A DNA stretch of 64,000 nt from Tsukamurella sp040611135 (lineage in GTDB: Bacteria; Actinomycetota; Actinomycetes; Mycobacteriales; Mycobacteriaceae), in contig NZ_JBEXNL010000004.1 in NCBI RefSeq assembly GCF_040611135.1, forward strand, positions 1 to 64,000. The letters are read 5' to 3'. The position numbers and the translations under genes are program-made. Below are positions 42,116 through 51,120 of this stretch, piece by piece. The notes under the pieces are model-generated. The model did no database searches. It had not been told where the DNA came from and saw only the letters and a program-made list of their open reading frames with translations. Each line of letters begins with the position of its first letter. Position 1 is the stretch's first letter.

Positions 42116-43438
42116 ATGACGCCCCCCGGAGACTGGCATGTGGATCGGCTGGTCGTCGAGAACTTCCGCTGTTTCGAGCGCCTGGAGGTCACTTTCGATC
42201 CCTCGTGCACAGTGCTGGTCGGGGTGAACGGCTCAGGCAAGACCGCAATTCTCGATGCGCTTGCGATCGTGCTGTCGACCATCGTGCGTGCGTTCGATGG
42301 AGACACCCGTGGCTTCGGTCGGGACGACGCGCGTGAGATCGTCGGTGATCTGACCTCCGAGTCGGCCGTCGCGCAGATGGAAGCCGTCTATCCCGTAGAG
42401 GCGCGGGCTGAGGGAATGATCGCCGGGTCGCCGTACCGATGGCGCCGGAGCCGGTCGAGTTCCCGAGGTCGGACCACCTGGTCTGACGACGGGGGCGTCG
42501 GCCTCGCGTCGTCCAGGATCTGGCGAGGATCGGCCAAGAACATCGAGTCGGCACCCATGTTGCCAGTTATCGCGTTGTACGGCGTGGAGCGGTTGGTTGG
42601 TGTCCGACGAGCGTCGGGGGAGATCGCGAGGTCGCGGTCCGGCGCATACGACTCGACCCTCGATGGCCGGTCGGACCTGTCTCGACTGTCCTCGTTCATC
42701 GAGGCACTCACTCTCTCGGTGTTTGTGGCGAACGAGCACGGTGCCGAAGCGACAGCGGGGCGCGCGCAGCTCGAGGCGATCCGCCTCGCCTGTAACGGCG
42801 TACTCGCCGATACCGGCTGGGGAGACCCACGATGGAATCCGGTGGTAAACGAGCTGACGCTCGCGCACCCCCGACATGGAACTCTGCCGATGTCGTTCTT
42901 GTCCAGTGGAATCCGGATCACGGCCGGTCTTGTGATTGACCTCGTCAGCCGCGCTGCCAGGGCGAACCCGAGGTTCGGTGCGGGGGAACTACTCAGCCGC
43001 ACGCCCGGGATCGTGTTGGTCGACGAAGTCGACCTGCATCTACATCCGACCTGGCAGCAACGCATCCTTCCGCTACTCCGCGAGACCTTTCCCCGGGTCC
43101 AGTTCATCGTCACGACCCACAGCCCGCAGGTGCTCTCGACTGTGGAAGCCGAATCGATCAGGATTATCGACGGCAACACAGTGCACCACGCCGATTACGC
43201 GGCCGGTCTGCGAAGTGATGTGATCCTGCAGCGGATCCTGGCGACGGACCCGGAGCCGGACCTGCCCATCAACGAGGATCTCGAACGTTACGTCCGCCTG
43301 GTGGACCAGGGTGAAGGACGTTCGGACAGGGCGCGGCGCCTCCGGCGAATCGTCGATGAAGAACTCGGGGGTGTCACAAATGTGCCGCAATTGGCTGACG
43401 CGGACGCCAGTATCGCGTTCTACGACCTCGACGACTGA
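42116..43438 (+). CDS. ptuA: Septu defence ATPase PtuA
   Basis: A 440-residue AAA/ABC-type ATPase of the OLD/RecF-like group. The N-terminus LVVENFRCFERLEVTFDPSC leads to the P-loop GVNGSGKT (36-43). The signature and Walker B region come late: MSFLSSGIRITAGLVIDLVS, then GIVLVDEVDLHLHPTWQQRI and FIVTTHSPQVLSTVE. A long insert fills the middle. Together with an HNH nuclease overlapping its stop (TGATG), it makes the two-gene Septu anti-phage system, in which PtuA holds and controls PtuB. The pair sits between gtrA and purK, neighbours in M. tuberculosis, so it was inserted. G+C and codon choice look looser than in purK. Confidence 0.88.
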   Translation: MTPPGDWHVDRLVVENFRCFERLEVTFDPSCTVLVGVNGSGKTAILDALAIVLSTIVRAFDGDTRGFGRDDAREIVGDLTSESAVAQMEAVYPVEARAEGMIAGSPYRWRRSRSSSRGRTTWSDDGGVGLASSRIWRGSAKNIESAPMLPVIALYGVERLVGVRRASGEIARSRSGAYDSTLDGRSDLSRLSSFIEALTLSVFVANEHGAEATAGRAQLEAIRLACNGVLADTGWGDPRWNPVVNELTLAHPRHGTLPMSFLSSGIRITAGLVIDLVSRAARANPRFGAGELLSRTPGIVLVDEVDLHLHPTWQQRILPLLRETFPRVQFIVTTHSPQVLSTVEAESIRIIDGNTVHHADYAAGLRSDVILQRILATDPEPDLPINEDLERYVRLVDQGEGRSDRARRLRRIVDEELGGVTNVPQLADADASIAFYDLDD

Positions 43439-44133
43439 TGCGACGCATCTTCCCAGCCCAGCCGCCTGTCTACGCCCAGCTCCGGTCTGCGCGCGCCGAG
43501 TTCCCTGAGTATTCCTCCAGCGGCGAGATCCGCCGCGCGCTGTGGGAGGAGCAGAGCGGTCGGTGCGCATACTGCGAGCGGCGCCTTCGTGATCCGGCCC
43601 GACCAGATCACGGGACACGAATCGAACACTTCCATCCGCAGTCTCTGTCGGAGTGGGGGAGCGACTGTACGTTGTGCACCCGAGCGGCCAGCGGTGATGA
43701 CGCGCCTACTGTATGGACCAACCTCCTGCTCTGTTGCGACGGTGCAGAACGCGCCGGCTCTGCCTTCACCTGCGATAAGGCGAAAGCGGACCAGCACATC
43801 TGCGCTCGGTTCAGGAACCCCAAGACGTGGACTGCCGAGCGCCTCGTAGAGGTGGATCGCGCCGGCCGAGTATCCGCAGTTGCAGGCATGCCGGCGGGCG
43901 CCGCAGACGTGATCGACACCGTCTTGAACTTGAACGCCCCGCACGTGGTCGAAGCGAGAAGGCGGGTGATGATGGCACATCAGCGGAAGATCGTCGCGCT
44001 CAGAACGCGGCATCGTGGCCTGACTGCCGCGCGGCGTGCCGAGGTTGCAGCGGCGCTGCGGAACGAAGCCGAAACCGCTGAATACGCGACCGCGCTACTC
44101 GCTATCGCTGACCGGGTGGAGCGCGCGAAGTGA
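43438..44133 (+). CDS. ptuB: Septu HNH endonuclease PtuB
   Basis: A 231-residue HNH nuclease of the PtuB/TIGR02646 type. EEQSGRCAYCERRL gives the first zinc-type cysteine pair, RIEHFHPQSLSEWG the catalytic histidine region, and TNLLLCCDGAERAGSAFTCD then KAKADQHI the asparagine and second cysteine cluster. The C-terminal 90 residues are helical (RRVMMAHQRKIVALRTRHRG). The protein should cut nucleic acid when PtuA senses infection. Its ATG overlaps the ptuA TGA by one base, so both are made together. It ends 19 bp before purK. Confidence 0.88.
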   Translation: MRRIFPAQPPVYAQLRSARAEFPEYSSSGEIRRALWEEQSGRCAYCERRLRDPARPDHGTRIEHFHPQSLSEWGSDCTLCTRAASGDDAPTVWTNLLLCCDGAERAGSAFTCDKAKADQHICARFRNPKTWTAERLVEVDRAGRVSAVAGMPAGAADVIDTVLNLNAPHVVEARRRVMMAHQRKIVALRTRHRGLTAARRAEVAAALRNEAETAEYATALLAIADRVERAK

Positions 44134-44152
44134 CGCCTGAAAAAATGGCACC

Positions 44153-45371
44153 GTGAGTGATGTTCAATCGCGCCGGACGCGACCCGTCGTGGCCATGGTC
44201 GGCGGCGGTCAGTTGGCCCGCATGACCCATCAGGCGGCGATCGCGCTGGGGCAGGGCCTGCGGGTGCTCGCCGCCTCGCCCGACGAGCCCGCGCCGCAGG
44301 TCTGCCCCGATGTCGTCCTCGGCGACCACGACCGGCTCGACGACCTGCGTCGCGTCGCGACCGGCGCCCACGCGCTGACCTTCGACCACGAGGGCGTGCC
44401 CACGGAGCACCTGCTGCAGCTGCAGGCCGAGGGCGTCACCGTCAACCCGCCGCCGCAGGCGCTGCTCTACGCGCAGGACAAGCTGGCGATGCGGCACCGT
44501 CTGACCGAGCTCGGTGCGCCCGTGCCGGGCTTCGCCGATATCAGCTCGCCGGACGATGTCCGTGCCTTCTGGGAGCGGTTCGACGGTGCGGTGGTCCTCA
44601 AGGCCGTGCGCGGCGGCTACGACGGCCGCGGCGTGTGGCTGCCGGACACGCTCGACGAGGCCGTCGCGGTCGCGGAGGAGCAGCTCGCCGCGGGCGTGCA
44701 GGTGCTCGCGGAGCAGCGGGTGGAGCTCGCCCGGGAGTTGTCGGCGATGGTCGCGCGGTCGCAGTACGGTCAGGGCGCGGCGTGGCCGGTCGTCGAGACG
44801 GTGCAGCGGAACGGACAGTGCGCCGTGGTGCTCGCACCCGCGCCGGTGCTGTCCGACGAGGACGCGTCGTTCGCCGAGTCGCTCGCCCTGAGCCTGGCGA
44901 ATGAACTGGGCGTGGTGGGCGTGATGGCCGTGGAGCTGTTCCAGACCCCGTCGGGCGAGATGCTCGTCAACGAGCTCGCGATGCGCCCGCACAACTCGGG
45001 CCACTGGTCCATGAACGGGTGCGTGACCAGCCAGTTCGAGCAGCACGTGCGCGCGGTGCTCGACTATCCGCTGGGTGATACCGCCGCGACCGCGCCGCTC
45101 ACCGTCATGGCGAACGTGCTGGGCGCACCGTCGGAGCCCGAGATGAGCGTCGACGAGCGGCTGCACCACCTCATGGCCCGGATGCCGGAGGCGCACGTGC
45201 ACATGTACGGCAAGGAGGGCCGGCCCGACCGCAAGATCGGGCATGTCAACGTCGTCGGGTCGCTCGACGGTGACCGTGGTGACGCGGCGTACGTCGCGGA
45301 GCTGCGGGAGCGGGCGGAACGTGCGGCGCACTGGATGGCGACCGCGGAGTGGACCGATGGATGGAGTGTGC

Positions 45372-45379
<8 letters not shown>
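44153..45379 (+). CDS. purK: N5-carboxyaminoimidazole ribonucleotide synthase
   Basis: A 408-residue ATP-grasp enzyme. It uses ATP and bicarbonate to make N5-CAIR from AIR in purine synthesis. VVAMVGGGQLARMTHQAAIA is the family N-terminus; QDKLAMRHRLTELGAPVPGF, LKAVRGGYDGRGVW (the nucleotide loop) and GVVGVMAVELFQTPSGEMLV, NELAMRPHNSGHWSM are diagnostic. GTG at 44153 starts 19 bp after ptuB. The 3' end overlaps purE by eight bases, as is usual for the pair. Confidence 0.96.
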
Positions 45380-45884
<505 letters not shown>

Positions 45885-45893
45885 GCAGCGGGG

Positions 45894-46003
45894 TCTCCCA
45901 CCTCGTTTCGCGGGTATGAGCAGGTCTCAGCGGGTTCTCCCACCCGTTTCGCGGCGTCGGCGGGGCTTCCCACCCTTTTCGCGGCAGCCCACCTCGCGTG
46001 CGG
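45894..46003. repeat. Short-repeat cluster left of the AbiEi/DUF559-type gene
   Basis: Copies of TCTCCCACCYGTTTCGCGG lie at 45894-45913, 45936-45954 and 45966-45984, with a shorter relative at 45986-46003. In reverse complement they match the core CGCGARAYGGGTGGGA of the array on the other side of the gene, so the gene is flanked by repeats in opposite orientation. Confidence 0.7.
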
Positions 46004-46085
46004 GGTGTGCTGCCGCGCCGGGGGTGGGGCGATGACCAGGGCCCTGTGGATGGCTTCGTAGACCCTCGATCGAGGGTTCGCCCGG

Positions 46086-46140
46086 CCTGTGGATGAACCG
46101 AGTTCAGTGCCGCGTACCGCACGCCTTCGGGTGTTCACTG
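46086..46140 (+). promoter_or_regulatory. Conserved promoter-like boxes of the AbiEi/DUF559 paralogues (copy 1)
   Basis: CCTGTGGATGAAC starts 60 bp, and GTTCACTG ends 5 bp, before the ATG at 46146. The same words stand at the same distances before the second copy (63000-63012 and 63047-63054). The short distance from GTTCACTG to the start suggests a leaderless transcript. Confidence 0.5.
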
Positions 46141-46145
46141 GACCC

Positions 46146-47066
46146 ATGGGGGAGATTCGACCAAGGGCGGAGTTGATGGCCACGGGGTGGACCACCGACG
46201 CGCTGACCGCGGCCGTTCGGAGCGGCCGGTTGTATCGGCCGGGGCCGGGGAAGTACGCGCTGAACGTGCCGGAAGACCCGTCGGCGCGGTACCGCACGCG
46301 GTCCTTGGCCACCGCGTCGGGCCGGTCCGGTGTGGTCAGCCACGAGAGCGCGGCGGCCCTGCACAGGATCCCGTACCTGAGACCGGCGCGCGACAAGGTC
46401 CACTTCACCGTGAGCCGCAGTCACGGCGGAGGGGTGCGGGGCACGGTGCACCTGCACTCGCGGCCGTTGCGCGACGACGAGATCGTGGTCGTCGACGGCG
46501 TTCGCGTCACCAGCCGTGCCCGCACCGCCGTGGACATCGCGATGACCGGCGACCTCGAGCGCGCGGTGTGCGCCTTCGACGCTGTCCGTCTCGAGCCGCG
46601 GTATCCGAAACCGGAGGATCCGGATCCTGTCGCGCTCGACGAATTGCGGCTCTGCATCGATCGACTGGGTCGTCGTCGAGGGTCCGCGACCGCGCGCCTC
46701 GGCGTGGACCTGTCGGTGACCTGTAGTGAATCGCCCGGCGAGTCGTTGTCACGGATGCAGATGCGCGGCCGGGGGCTGCCGACGCCGCAGTTGCAGACCG
46801 AGCACCTGCTGGCGGGCTGCACGTTCTACACGGACTTCGAATGGGGCTCCCTGGTCGGCGAGTTCGACGGTCGCGACAAGTACGGCGCGACCGACGAGGA
46901 GCTCGAGGAGGCGCTCGCCGCGGAGAAGTCCCGCCAGGAACTGTTCGAGGCGGCCGGCTTCGAGGTGATCCGCTGGCGCTGGAGCGTGCTGAAGGCGCCC
47001 GGTCGGCTCGAGCAGTTGTTGCTGCCGGCGATGCGGCGTCACGGTCTGGTCCGCGCGGCGGGCTGA
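46146..47066 (+). CDS. AbiEi-antitoxin-like protein with DUF559/Vsr-type endonuclease fold, copy 1
   Basis: A 306-residue protein of a family common in mycolic-acid bacteria. The first 95 residues resemble the AbiEi winged-helix antitoxin domain (SGRLYRPGPGKYAL, then VVSHESAAALHRIPYLRP). The C-terminal part (from about 210) has ESLSRMQMRGRGLPTPQLQT, VGEFDGRDKYG and RQELFEAAGFEVIRWRW, the E...D...E-x-Q/K-like spacing of DUF559/very-short-patch-repair endonucleases. Whether it cuts DNA is unknown. A paralogue of identical length lies at 63060-63980. Both have CCTGTGGATGAAC exactly 60 bp before the ATG. Repeats flank the gene, and no cognate toxin is nearby. Confidence 0.75.
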   Translation: MGEIRPRAELMATGWTTDALTAAVRSGRLYRPGPGKYALNVPEDPSARYRTRSLATASGRSGVVSHESAAALHRIPYLRPARDKVHFTVSRSHGGGVRGTVHLHSRPLRDDEIVVVDGVRVTSRARTAVDIAMTGDLERAVCAFDAVRLEPRYPKPEDPDPVALDELRLCIDRLGRRRGSATARLGVDLSVTCSESPGESLSRMQMRGRGLPTPQLQTEHLLAGCTFYTDFEWGSLVGEFDGRDKYGATDEELEEALAAEKSRQELFEAAGFEVIRWRWSVLKAPGRLEQLLLPAMRRHGLVRAAG

Positions 47067-47079
47067 ACGGGTCGTCGCA

Positions 47080-47131
47080 CCCATCTCGCGGCTACCCATC
47101 CCGCGTGCGAGGTGGGTAGCCGCGAAATGGG
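47080..47131. terminator. 19-bp-stem hairpin after AbiEi/DUF559 copy 1
   Basis: CCCATCTCGCGGCTACCCA (47080-47098) pairs with TGGGTAGCCGCGAAATGGG (47113-47131) with one mismatch, loop 14 nt. It begins 14 bp after the stop codon and is a convincing terminator; its right arm is also the first unit of the repeat array. Confidence 0.65.
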
Positions 47132-47290
47132 TGGGAGGACCGCGGTGGGGCGCGAGATGGGTGGGAGGACCCGCGGTGGGGCGCGAGATGGGAGGACCCG
47201 CGGTGGGGCGCGAGATGGGAGGCCCCGCGGTGGGCGCGAGATGGGTGGGAGGTTGACAGGGGCGCGAGATGGGTGGCAGCGAAGTGGGCC
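47121..47290 (+). repeat. Six-unit direct-repeat array, about 28-bp period
   Basis: CGCGAGATGGG-type units start at 47121, 47151, 47182, 47209, 47235 and 47263 (intervals 30, 31, 27, 26, 28). Most continue with TGGGAGGACCCGCGGTGGGG. The array fills the space between the AbiEi/DUF559-type gene and the fadE25 promoter. The rest of the 363-bp gap (47291-47429) holds the fadE25 upstream region. Confidence 0.8.
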
Positions 47291-47342
47291 GGGAGACCGG
47301 GTGCGGATGCCGACTGTGCCTGGGAACAAGCGGACCGTCGAA

Positions 47343-47352
47343 TATTGGTTAC
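47343..47352 (+). promoter_or_regulatory. TATTGGTTAC box before fadE25
   Basis: Identical to the 10-mer before accD5 (34216-34225). It lies 78 bp before the fadE25 ATG. Downstream, GATAGAAT at 47382-47389 is a plausible -10 region. Confidence 0.35.
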
Positions 47353-47429
47353 GTGCGACTAACTGACTCGGGTCGGGGCATGGATAGAATCAGCGCGGAC
47401 CAAACACGTAGACGCTGATGGAGGCCCCC

Positions 47430-48590
47430 ATGGCTGGCAACCCCGACTTCGACCTGTTCCAGCTCCCCGAGGAGCACGAGGAACTGCGCGCCGCCATCCG
47501 GGCGCTCGCGGAGCGCGACATCGCGCCGCACGCCAAGGACGTCGACGAGAAGGAGCGGTTCCCCCAGGAGGCGCTCGACGCGCTGGTCGCGAGCGGCTTC
47601 AACGCCATCCACGTGCCGGAGGAGTACGAGGGCCAGGGCGCCGACTCCGTCGCCACCTGCATCGTCATCGAGGAGGTGGCCCGCGTCTGCGGCAGTTCCT
47701 CGCTGATCCCCGCCGTGAACAAGCTCGGCACCATGGGCCTGATCCTCAACGGCTCCGAGGAGCTCAAGCAGCACGTGCTGCCCTCGCTCGCCAGCGGCGA
47801 GGCCATGGCCTCCTACGCCCTCTCCGAGCGCGAGGCCGGCTCCGATGCCGCGTCGATGCGCACCCGCGCCCGCAAGGACGGCGACGAGTGGGTCCTCAAC
47901 GGCTCCAAGTGCTGGATCACCAACGGCGGCAAGTCCACCTGGTACACCGTCATGGCCGTCACCGACCCCGAGAAGGGCGCCAACGGCATCAGCTCCTTCA
48001 TCGTGCACAAGGACGACCCGGGCTTCTCGGTGACCGGCTACGAGCACAAGCTGGGCATCAAGGGCAGCCCGACCGCCGAGCTGGCCTTCGAGGAGTGCCG
48101 CATTCCCGCGATGCGCATGATCGGCGAGGAGGGCACCGGCTTCAAGACCGCGCTGCAGACCCTCGATCACACCCGCCCGACCATCGGCGCGCAGGCCGTC
48201 GGCATCGCGCAGGGCGCGCTCGACGTGGCGATCGAGTACATCAAGGACCGCAAGCAGTTCGGCAAGTCGATCTCCGAGTTCCAGGGCGTGCAGTTCATGG
48301 TCGCCGACATGGCGATGCGCCTCGAGGCCGCCCGTCTCATGGTTTACACGGCCGCCGCCCGCGCCGAGCGCGGCGAGAAGAACCTCGGCTTCATCAGCTC
48401 CGCGTCGAAGTGCTTCGCCTCCGACGTCGCGATGGACGTCACCACCGATGCCGTGCAGCTGCTCGGCGGCGCCGGCTACACCCGCGACTTCCCGGTCGAG
48501 CGCATGATGCGCGACGCCAAGATCACCCAGATCTACGAGGGCACCAACCAGGTGCAGCGCCTCGTCATGTCGCGCCAGCTGCTGCGCTGA
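47430..48590 (+). CDS. fadE25: Acyl-CoA dehydrogenase, FadE25 type
   Basis: A 386-residue flavoenzyme that introduces a 2,3-double bond into acyl-CoA. ALSEREAGSDAASM and WITNGGKSTWYTVMAV are the ACAD FAD/substrate blocks; DRKQFGKSISEFQGVQFMVA and QLLGGAGYTRDFPVERMMRD follow. The catalytic base is E370 in QIYEGTNQ. In M. tuberculosis fadE25 stands next to purE, as here apart from the inserted AbiEi-type gene and repeats. ATG 47430 follows GGAGG; an upstream in-frame ATG (47418) is less likely. Electron acceptor would be ETF. Confidence 0.95.
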   Translation: MAGNPDFDLFQLPEEHEELRAAIRALAERDIAPHAKDVDEKERFPQEALDALVASGFNAIHVPEEYEGQGADSVATCIVIEEVARVCGSSSLIPAVNKLGTMGLILNGSEELKQHVLPSLASGEAMASYALSEREAGSDAASMRTRARKDGDEWVLNGSKCWITNGGKSTWYTVMAVTDPEKGANGISSFIVHKDDPGFSVTGYEHKLGIKGSPTAELAFEECRIPAMRMIGEEGTGFKTALQTLDHTRPTIGAQAVGIAQGALDVAIEYIKDRKQFGKSISEFQGVQFMVADMAMRLEAARLMVYTAAARAERGEKNLGFISSASKCFASDVAMDVTTDAVQLLGGAGYTRDFPVERMMRDAKITQIYEGTNQVQRLVMSRQLLR

Positions 48591-48606
48591 TCCAACTCCT
48601 GCCTCG

Positions 48607-48652
48607 GAAGGCCATCGCTGCGGGTCGTCACGCGACCCGGGCGGTGGCCTTC
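48607..48652. terminator. Hairpin between fadE25 and the TIGR03089 gene
   Basis: GAAGGCCA (48607-48614) pairs with TGGCCTTC (48645-48652), and inside this GGGTCG (48622-48627) pairs with CGACCC (48633-48638). It serves two convergent genes; the last codons of the leftward gene are part of the stem. Confidence 0.65.
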
Positions 48653-49320
48653 TCCGTGGCGAACTTGTCCATGAGTTTGTCGGCGTCGGGGTTCGACACG
48701 TGGATCACGGAGGCCGGGGCCGCGAACGGGGCGAGCAGGCCGTCGTAGAGGTCGTCGACGGTGCGCCACTGGCGCGTCGAGAGCACGCGGTCGCCGGCGG
48801 CGTAGCCGGCGGAGGCGGAGAGGGCGGTGGACCGCGCCACGACGATCTCGGGGGAGTCGCCGGCGAGCGCGGTGCCCGCGTCGCCGGGCGTGAACGCGTC
48901 GGGGTGGACGCGCACCTCGGTGGTGTAGTCGTCGATGCCGGGCGGAAGGTCGGGCACGGCCGTCCCGAAGGCGTCGAGGCCGACCGCGAGGATCTCGTCA
49001 CCGTCGGCGTCGTCCAGCCGGTCCGGGGCCGCGAAGGTGACCGACCCGGACTCGCCGAAGCGGACCTCGCACCCGGCCCACCACGCGCCGAACAGGATTC
49101 CCGCCGTCTGCCAGTGCGCCGGCAGCAGGACGCCGACGGCGTCGCCGGGGCCGAGGCCGTACTGATCGCGGAGCAGGTTGCCGCACTTGGCCGCCCAGTT
49201 CCCGAGCGTGACGGCGGACAGGCCCATCCGGGCGCCGGAGGCATCGTCGTACCAGGTGAACCGGGGCGCGGCACCGTCGGACTGCACGATCGGGACGAGC
49301 AGGCGGTCGGTGACCGTCAA
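48628..49320 (-). CDS. TIGR03089-family protein (adenylating-enzyme-like N-terminal fragment fold)
   Basis: A 230-residue protein of the actinobacterial TIGR03089 family, resembling the first part of an AMP-binding enzyme: RFTWYDDASGARMGLSAVTL, NWAAKCGNLLRDQYGLGPGD, then AVGVLLPAHWQTAGILFGAW and WAGCEV. The ATP/AMP core motifs of real acyl-CoA synthetases are absent, so catalysis is doubtful. TTG at 49320 overlaps the LCP-protein stop (TTGA), placing it in the cell-wall operon, where family members are usually found. The role is unknown. Confidence 0.82.
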   Translation of the reverse strand: MTVTDRLLVPIVQSDGAAPRFTWYDDASGARMGLSAVTLGNWAAKCGNLLRDQYGLGPGDAVGVLLPAHWQTAGILFGAWWAGCEVRFGESGSVTFAAPDRLDDADGDEILAVGLDAFGTAVPDLPPGIDDYTTEVRVHPDAFTPGDAGTALAGDSPEIVVARSTALSASAGYAAGDRVLSTRQWRTVDDLYDGLLAPFAAPASVIHVSNPDADKLMDKFATEKATARVA

Positions 49321-50999
49321 TCCACGCACGGGACGCCTCCGTTCTGTTGGGCGGTGAAGCCCGGCTTGTTGAGGAGTGAGCTGATGCGCGCCGCCTCGCT
49401 CGGGTCGAGCGCCTCGGTCATGCCCGGCGCCAGGGACGTGGTGGTCGTGGCGGAGTCCGATCCCGAGTCGCCCGAGGAGCCCGGACCGGCGTACCCGTCC
49501 TGGATCAGGACCTTGACGTGGCCCGACGAGACCGAGGTGCTCGCGACGACCGGCAGCCCGCCGAGCAGTGCGGCGACGGCCTTCGCCCCCTGGTCCGACG
49601 AGGAGCTCGCGAGCACGGCGCTCCGCGAGCTCAGGCCGGATTCCGAGGTCGAGGCGTTGCCGGCCCGGCCCTGCGCGAAGCCCTTGCCCGCGAGGAAGTT
49701 CGACACCCCGCTGGCGAGGCCCGTGGTGGAGCCGCCGTTGACCACGTCCACCGTGTACGACGAGCGATTCACCGACGGGACGGCCGGCGCGCTCGACGTG
49801 GTGGTCGTTGTCTTCGTCTTCGGCGTTTCGCCTCCGAGGAGGCCGGTCACGTAGGCCTGGACCTGCTTCGGGTCGACGACGACCACGGACTGCTGGCCGT
49901 CGTCGCTCCAGCCGTCGTCGCGGACGACGGGGACCGTCGAGAACTTGATGTTGCCCGCCGAGAGGTTCGCGAGCTCCTTCGCGAAGCCCATGACGTCCCA
50001 GTCCTGGTCCAGCGTGACCGAGGTGGTCAGCGCGTTCTGGAGCTGGCTGAGCTTGCTGGGGCTGGTGAGCGTGCCGGTGGAGAGGATCTTGCTGGCCAGC
50101 GAGGCCATGAACACCTGCTGCCGGGTGACGCGGTCGAGGTCGCCGCGCGGTAGACCGTGCCGCTGGCGCACGAAACTCAGCGCCTGCGGGCCCTTGAGCG
50201 TCTGCTTGCCGGCGCGGAACCGGGCGCCCGAGTACGAGTCGTTGACGGGCTTCTTCAGGCACACGTCGACGCCGCCGACGGCGTCGGTGAGGCGGGAGAA
50301 GCCGACCAGGCCGATCTCGGCGTACCGGTCGACGGAGACGCCGGTCAGGTCCGCGACGGTCTCGATGAGCGCCTTGCGCCCCTCCTCGTTGCCCTTCTGC
50401 ACAGCCGTCTTCTCGTCGTCGCCGTCCTTGATCGCCTTGTCCCGGGTGACATTCGCGGCGCCGGCGAAGGCCGAGTTGATCTTGCCCTTGCCCTGATCCG
50501 GGATCGCGACATAGGCGTCGCGGGGGATCGAGATCGCGGTGGCCGACTTCCCGTCGTTGGGGATGCGGATCAGGATGATCGTGTCGGTGTTGAGGGTGCC
50601 GTCGTCGACGCCCGCGTTCAGCCGAGCCAACTCCTGTTTGGAGAGCGGGTTGCCCTTCGCGTCGGTGCGGGAGTCGGTACCCACGAGCAGGATGTCGGTC
50701 GCGCCGTCGGGTTTGGCGGCGAGCGTCGGACCGCGCTCGATGTCGCCCGCGAACCGGGACCACCAGAACCAGGCGACCCCCGTCACGACCAGCACGATCG
50801 CCGTGATCAGCGCGATCAGGGCCTTGCCGCTGCGCTGCAGGCGCTCGCGGGTGTCGGCGGACAGGTCGGCGGCGCGGGGCACCTGCCGCGGGCTCCGCGC
50901 GCCGTCGGTGCCGCCCTCGTTCTCCGCGCGGACGCTGCGACGCTTCGCGTCGGCGCCGCGGGAATGGCGCGCGCCGCGTGGACTCGGGCTGTCGGACAC
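49317..50999 (-). CDS. LytR-CpsA-Psr (LCP) cell-wall ligase with C-terminal LytR_C domain
   Basis: A 560-residue membrane protein. One helix (KALIALITAIVLVVTGVAWF) follows a 65-residue basic cytosolic start. The extracytosolic LCP domain has TDILLVGTDSRTDAKGNPLS, NTDTIILIRIPNDGKSATAI, SIPRDAYVAIP and LSFVRQRHGLPRGDLDRVTR, with the arginines and aspartates that bind polyprenyl phosphate. From about residue 440 comes a Thr-rich linker and the LytR_C domain (YTVDVVNGGSTTGLASGVSN). LCP enzymes attach arabinogalactan to peptidoglycan; M. tuberculosis Rv3267 is at this position. GTG 50999 is preceded by AAGGAG. It is divergent from rmlD. Confidence 0.92.
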   Translation of the reverse strand: MSDSPSPRGARHSRGADAKRRSVRAENEGGTDGARSPRQVPRAADLSADTRERLQRSGKALIALITAIVLVVTGVAWFWWSRFAGDIERGPTLAAKPDGATDILLVGTDSRTDAKGNPLSKQELARLNAGVDDGTLNTDTIILIRIPNDGKSATAISIPRDAYVAIPDQGKGKINSAFAGAANVTRDKAIKDGDDEKTAVQKGNEEGRKALIETVADLTGVSVDRYAEIGLVGFSRLTDAVGGVDVCLKKPVNDSYSGARFRAGKQTLKGPQALSFVRQRHGLPRGDLDRVTRQQVFMASLASKILSTGTLTSPSKLSQLQNALTTSVTLDQDWDVMGFAKELANLSAGNIKFSTVPVVRDDGWSDDGQQSVVVVDPKQVQAYVTGLLGGETPKTKTTTTTSSAPAVPSVNRSSYTVDVVNGGSTTGLASGVSNFLAGKGFAQGRAGNASTSESGLSSRSAVLASSSSDQGAKAVAALLGGLPVVASTSVSSGHVKVLIQDGYAGPGSSGDSGSDSATTTTSLAPGMTEALDPSEAARISSLLNKPGFTAQQNGGVPCVD

Positions 51000-51120
51000 C
51001 CACCACTCCTTGTCGCCGGAATCGGGCCTCCTGCTTCGGCCCGCTTGATCACATCCCCATAACGGTACCGACTGGACCTGGGAAGTTACGCATGCGCGGC
51101 CGTCACGTACGGTTTGCAGT

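Noticed and set aside
46146..47066. AbiEi/DUF559-type gene as half of an AbiE type IV toxin-antitoxin system
   Set aside because: No AbiEii-like nucleotidyltransferase gene lies next to either copy, so a TA function is not supported.
47121..47290. The 28-bp array as a CRISPR
   Set aside because: Unit length varies (26-31 bp), most of each unit is conserved and there are no spacers of proper size.
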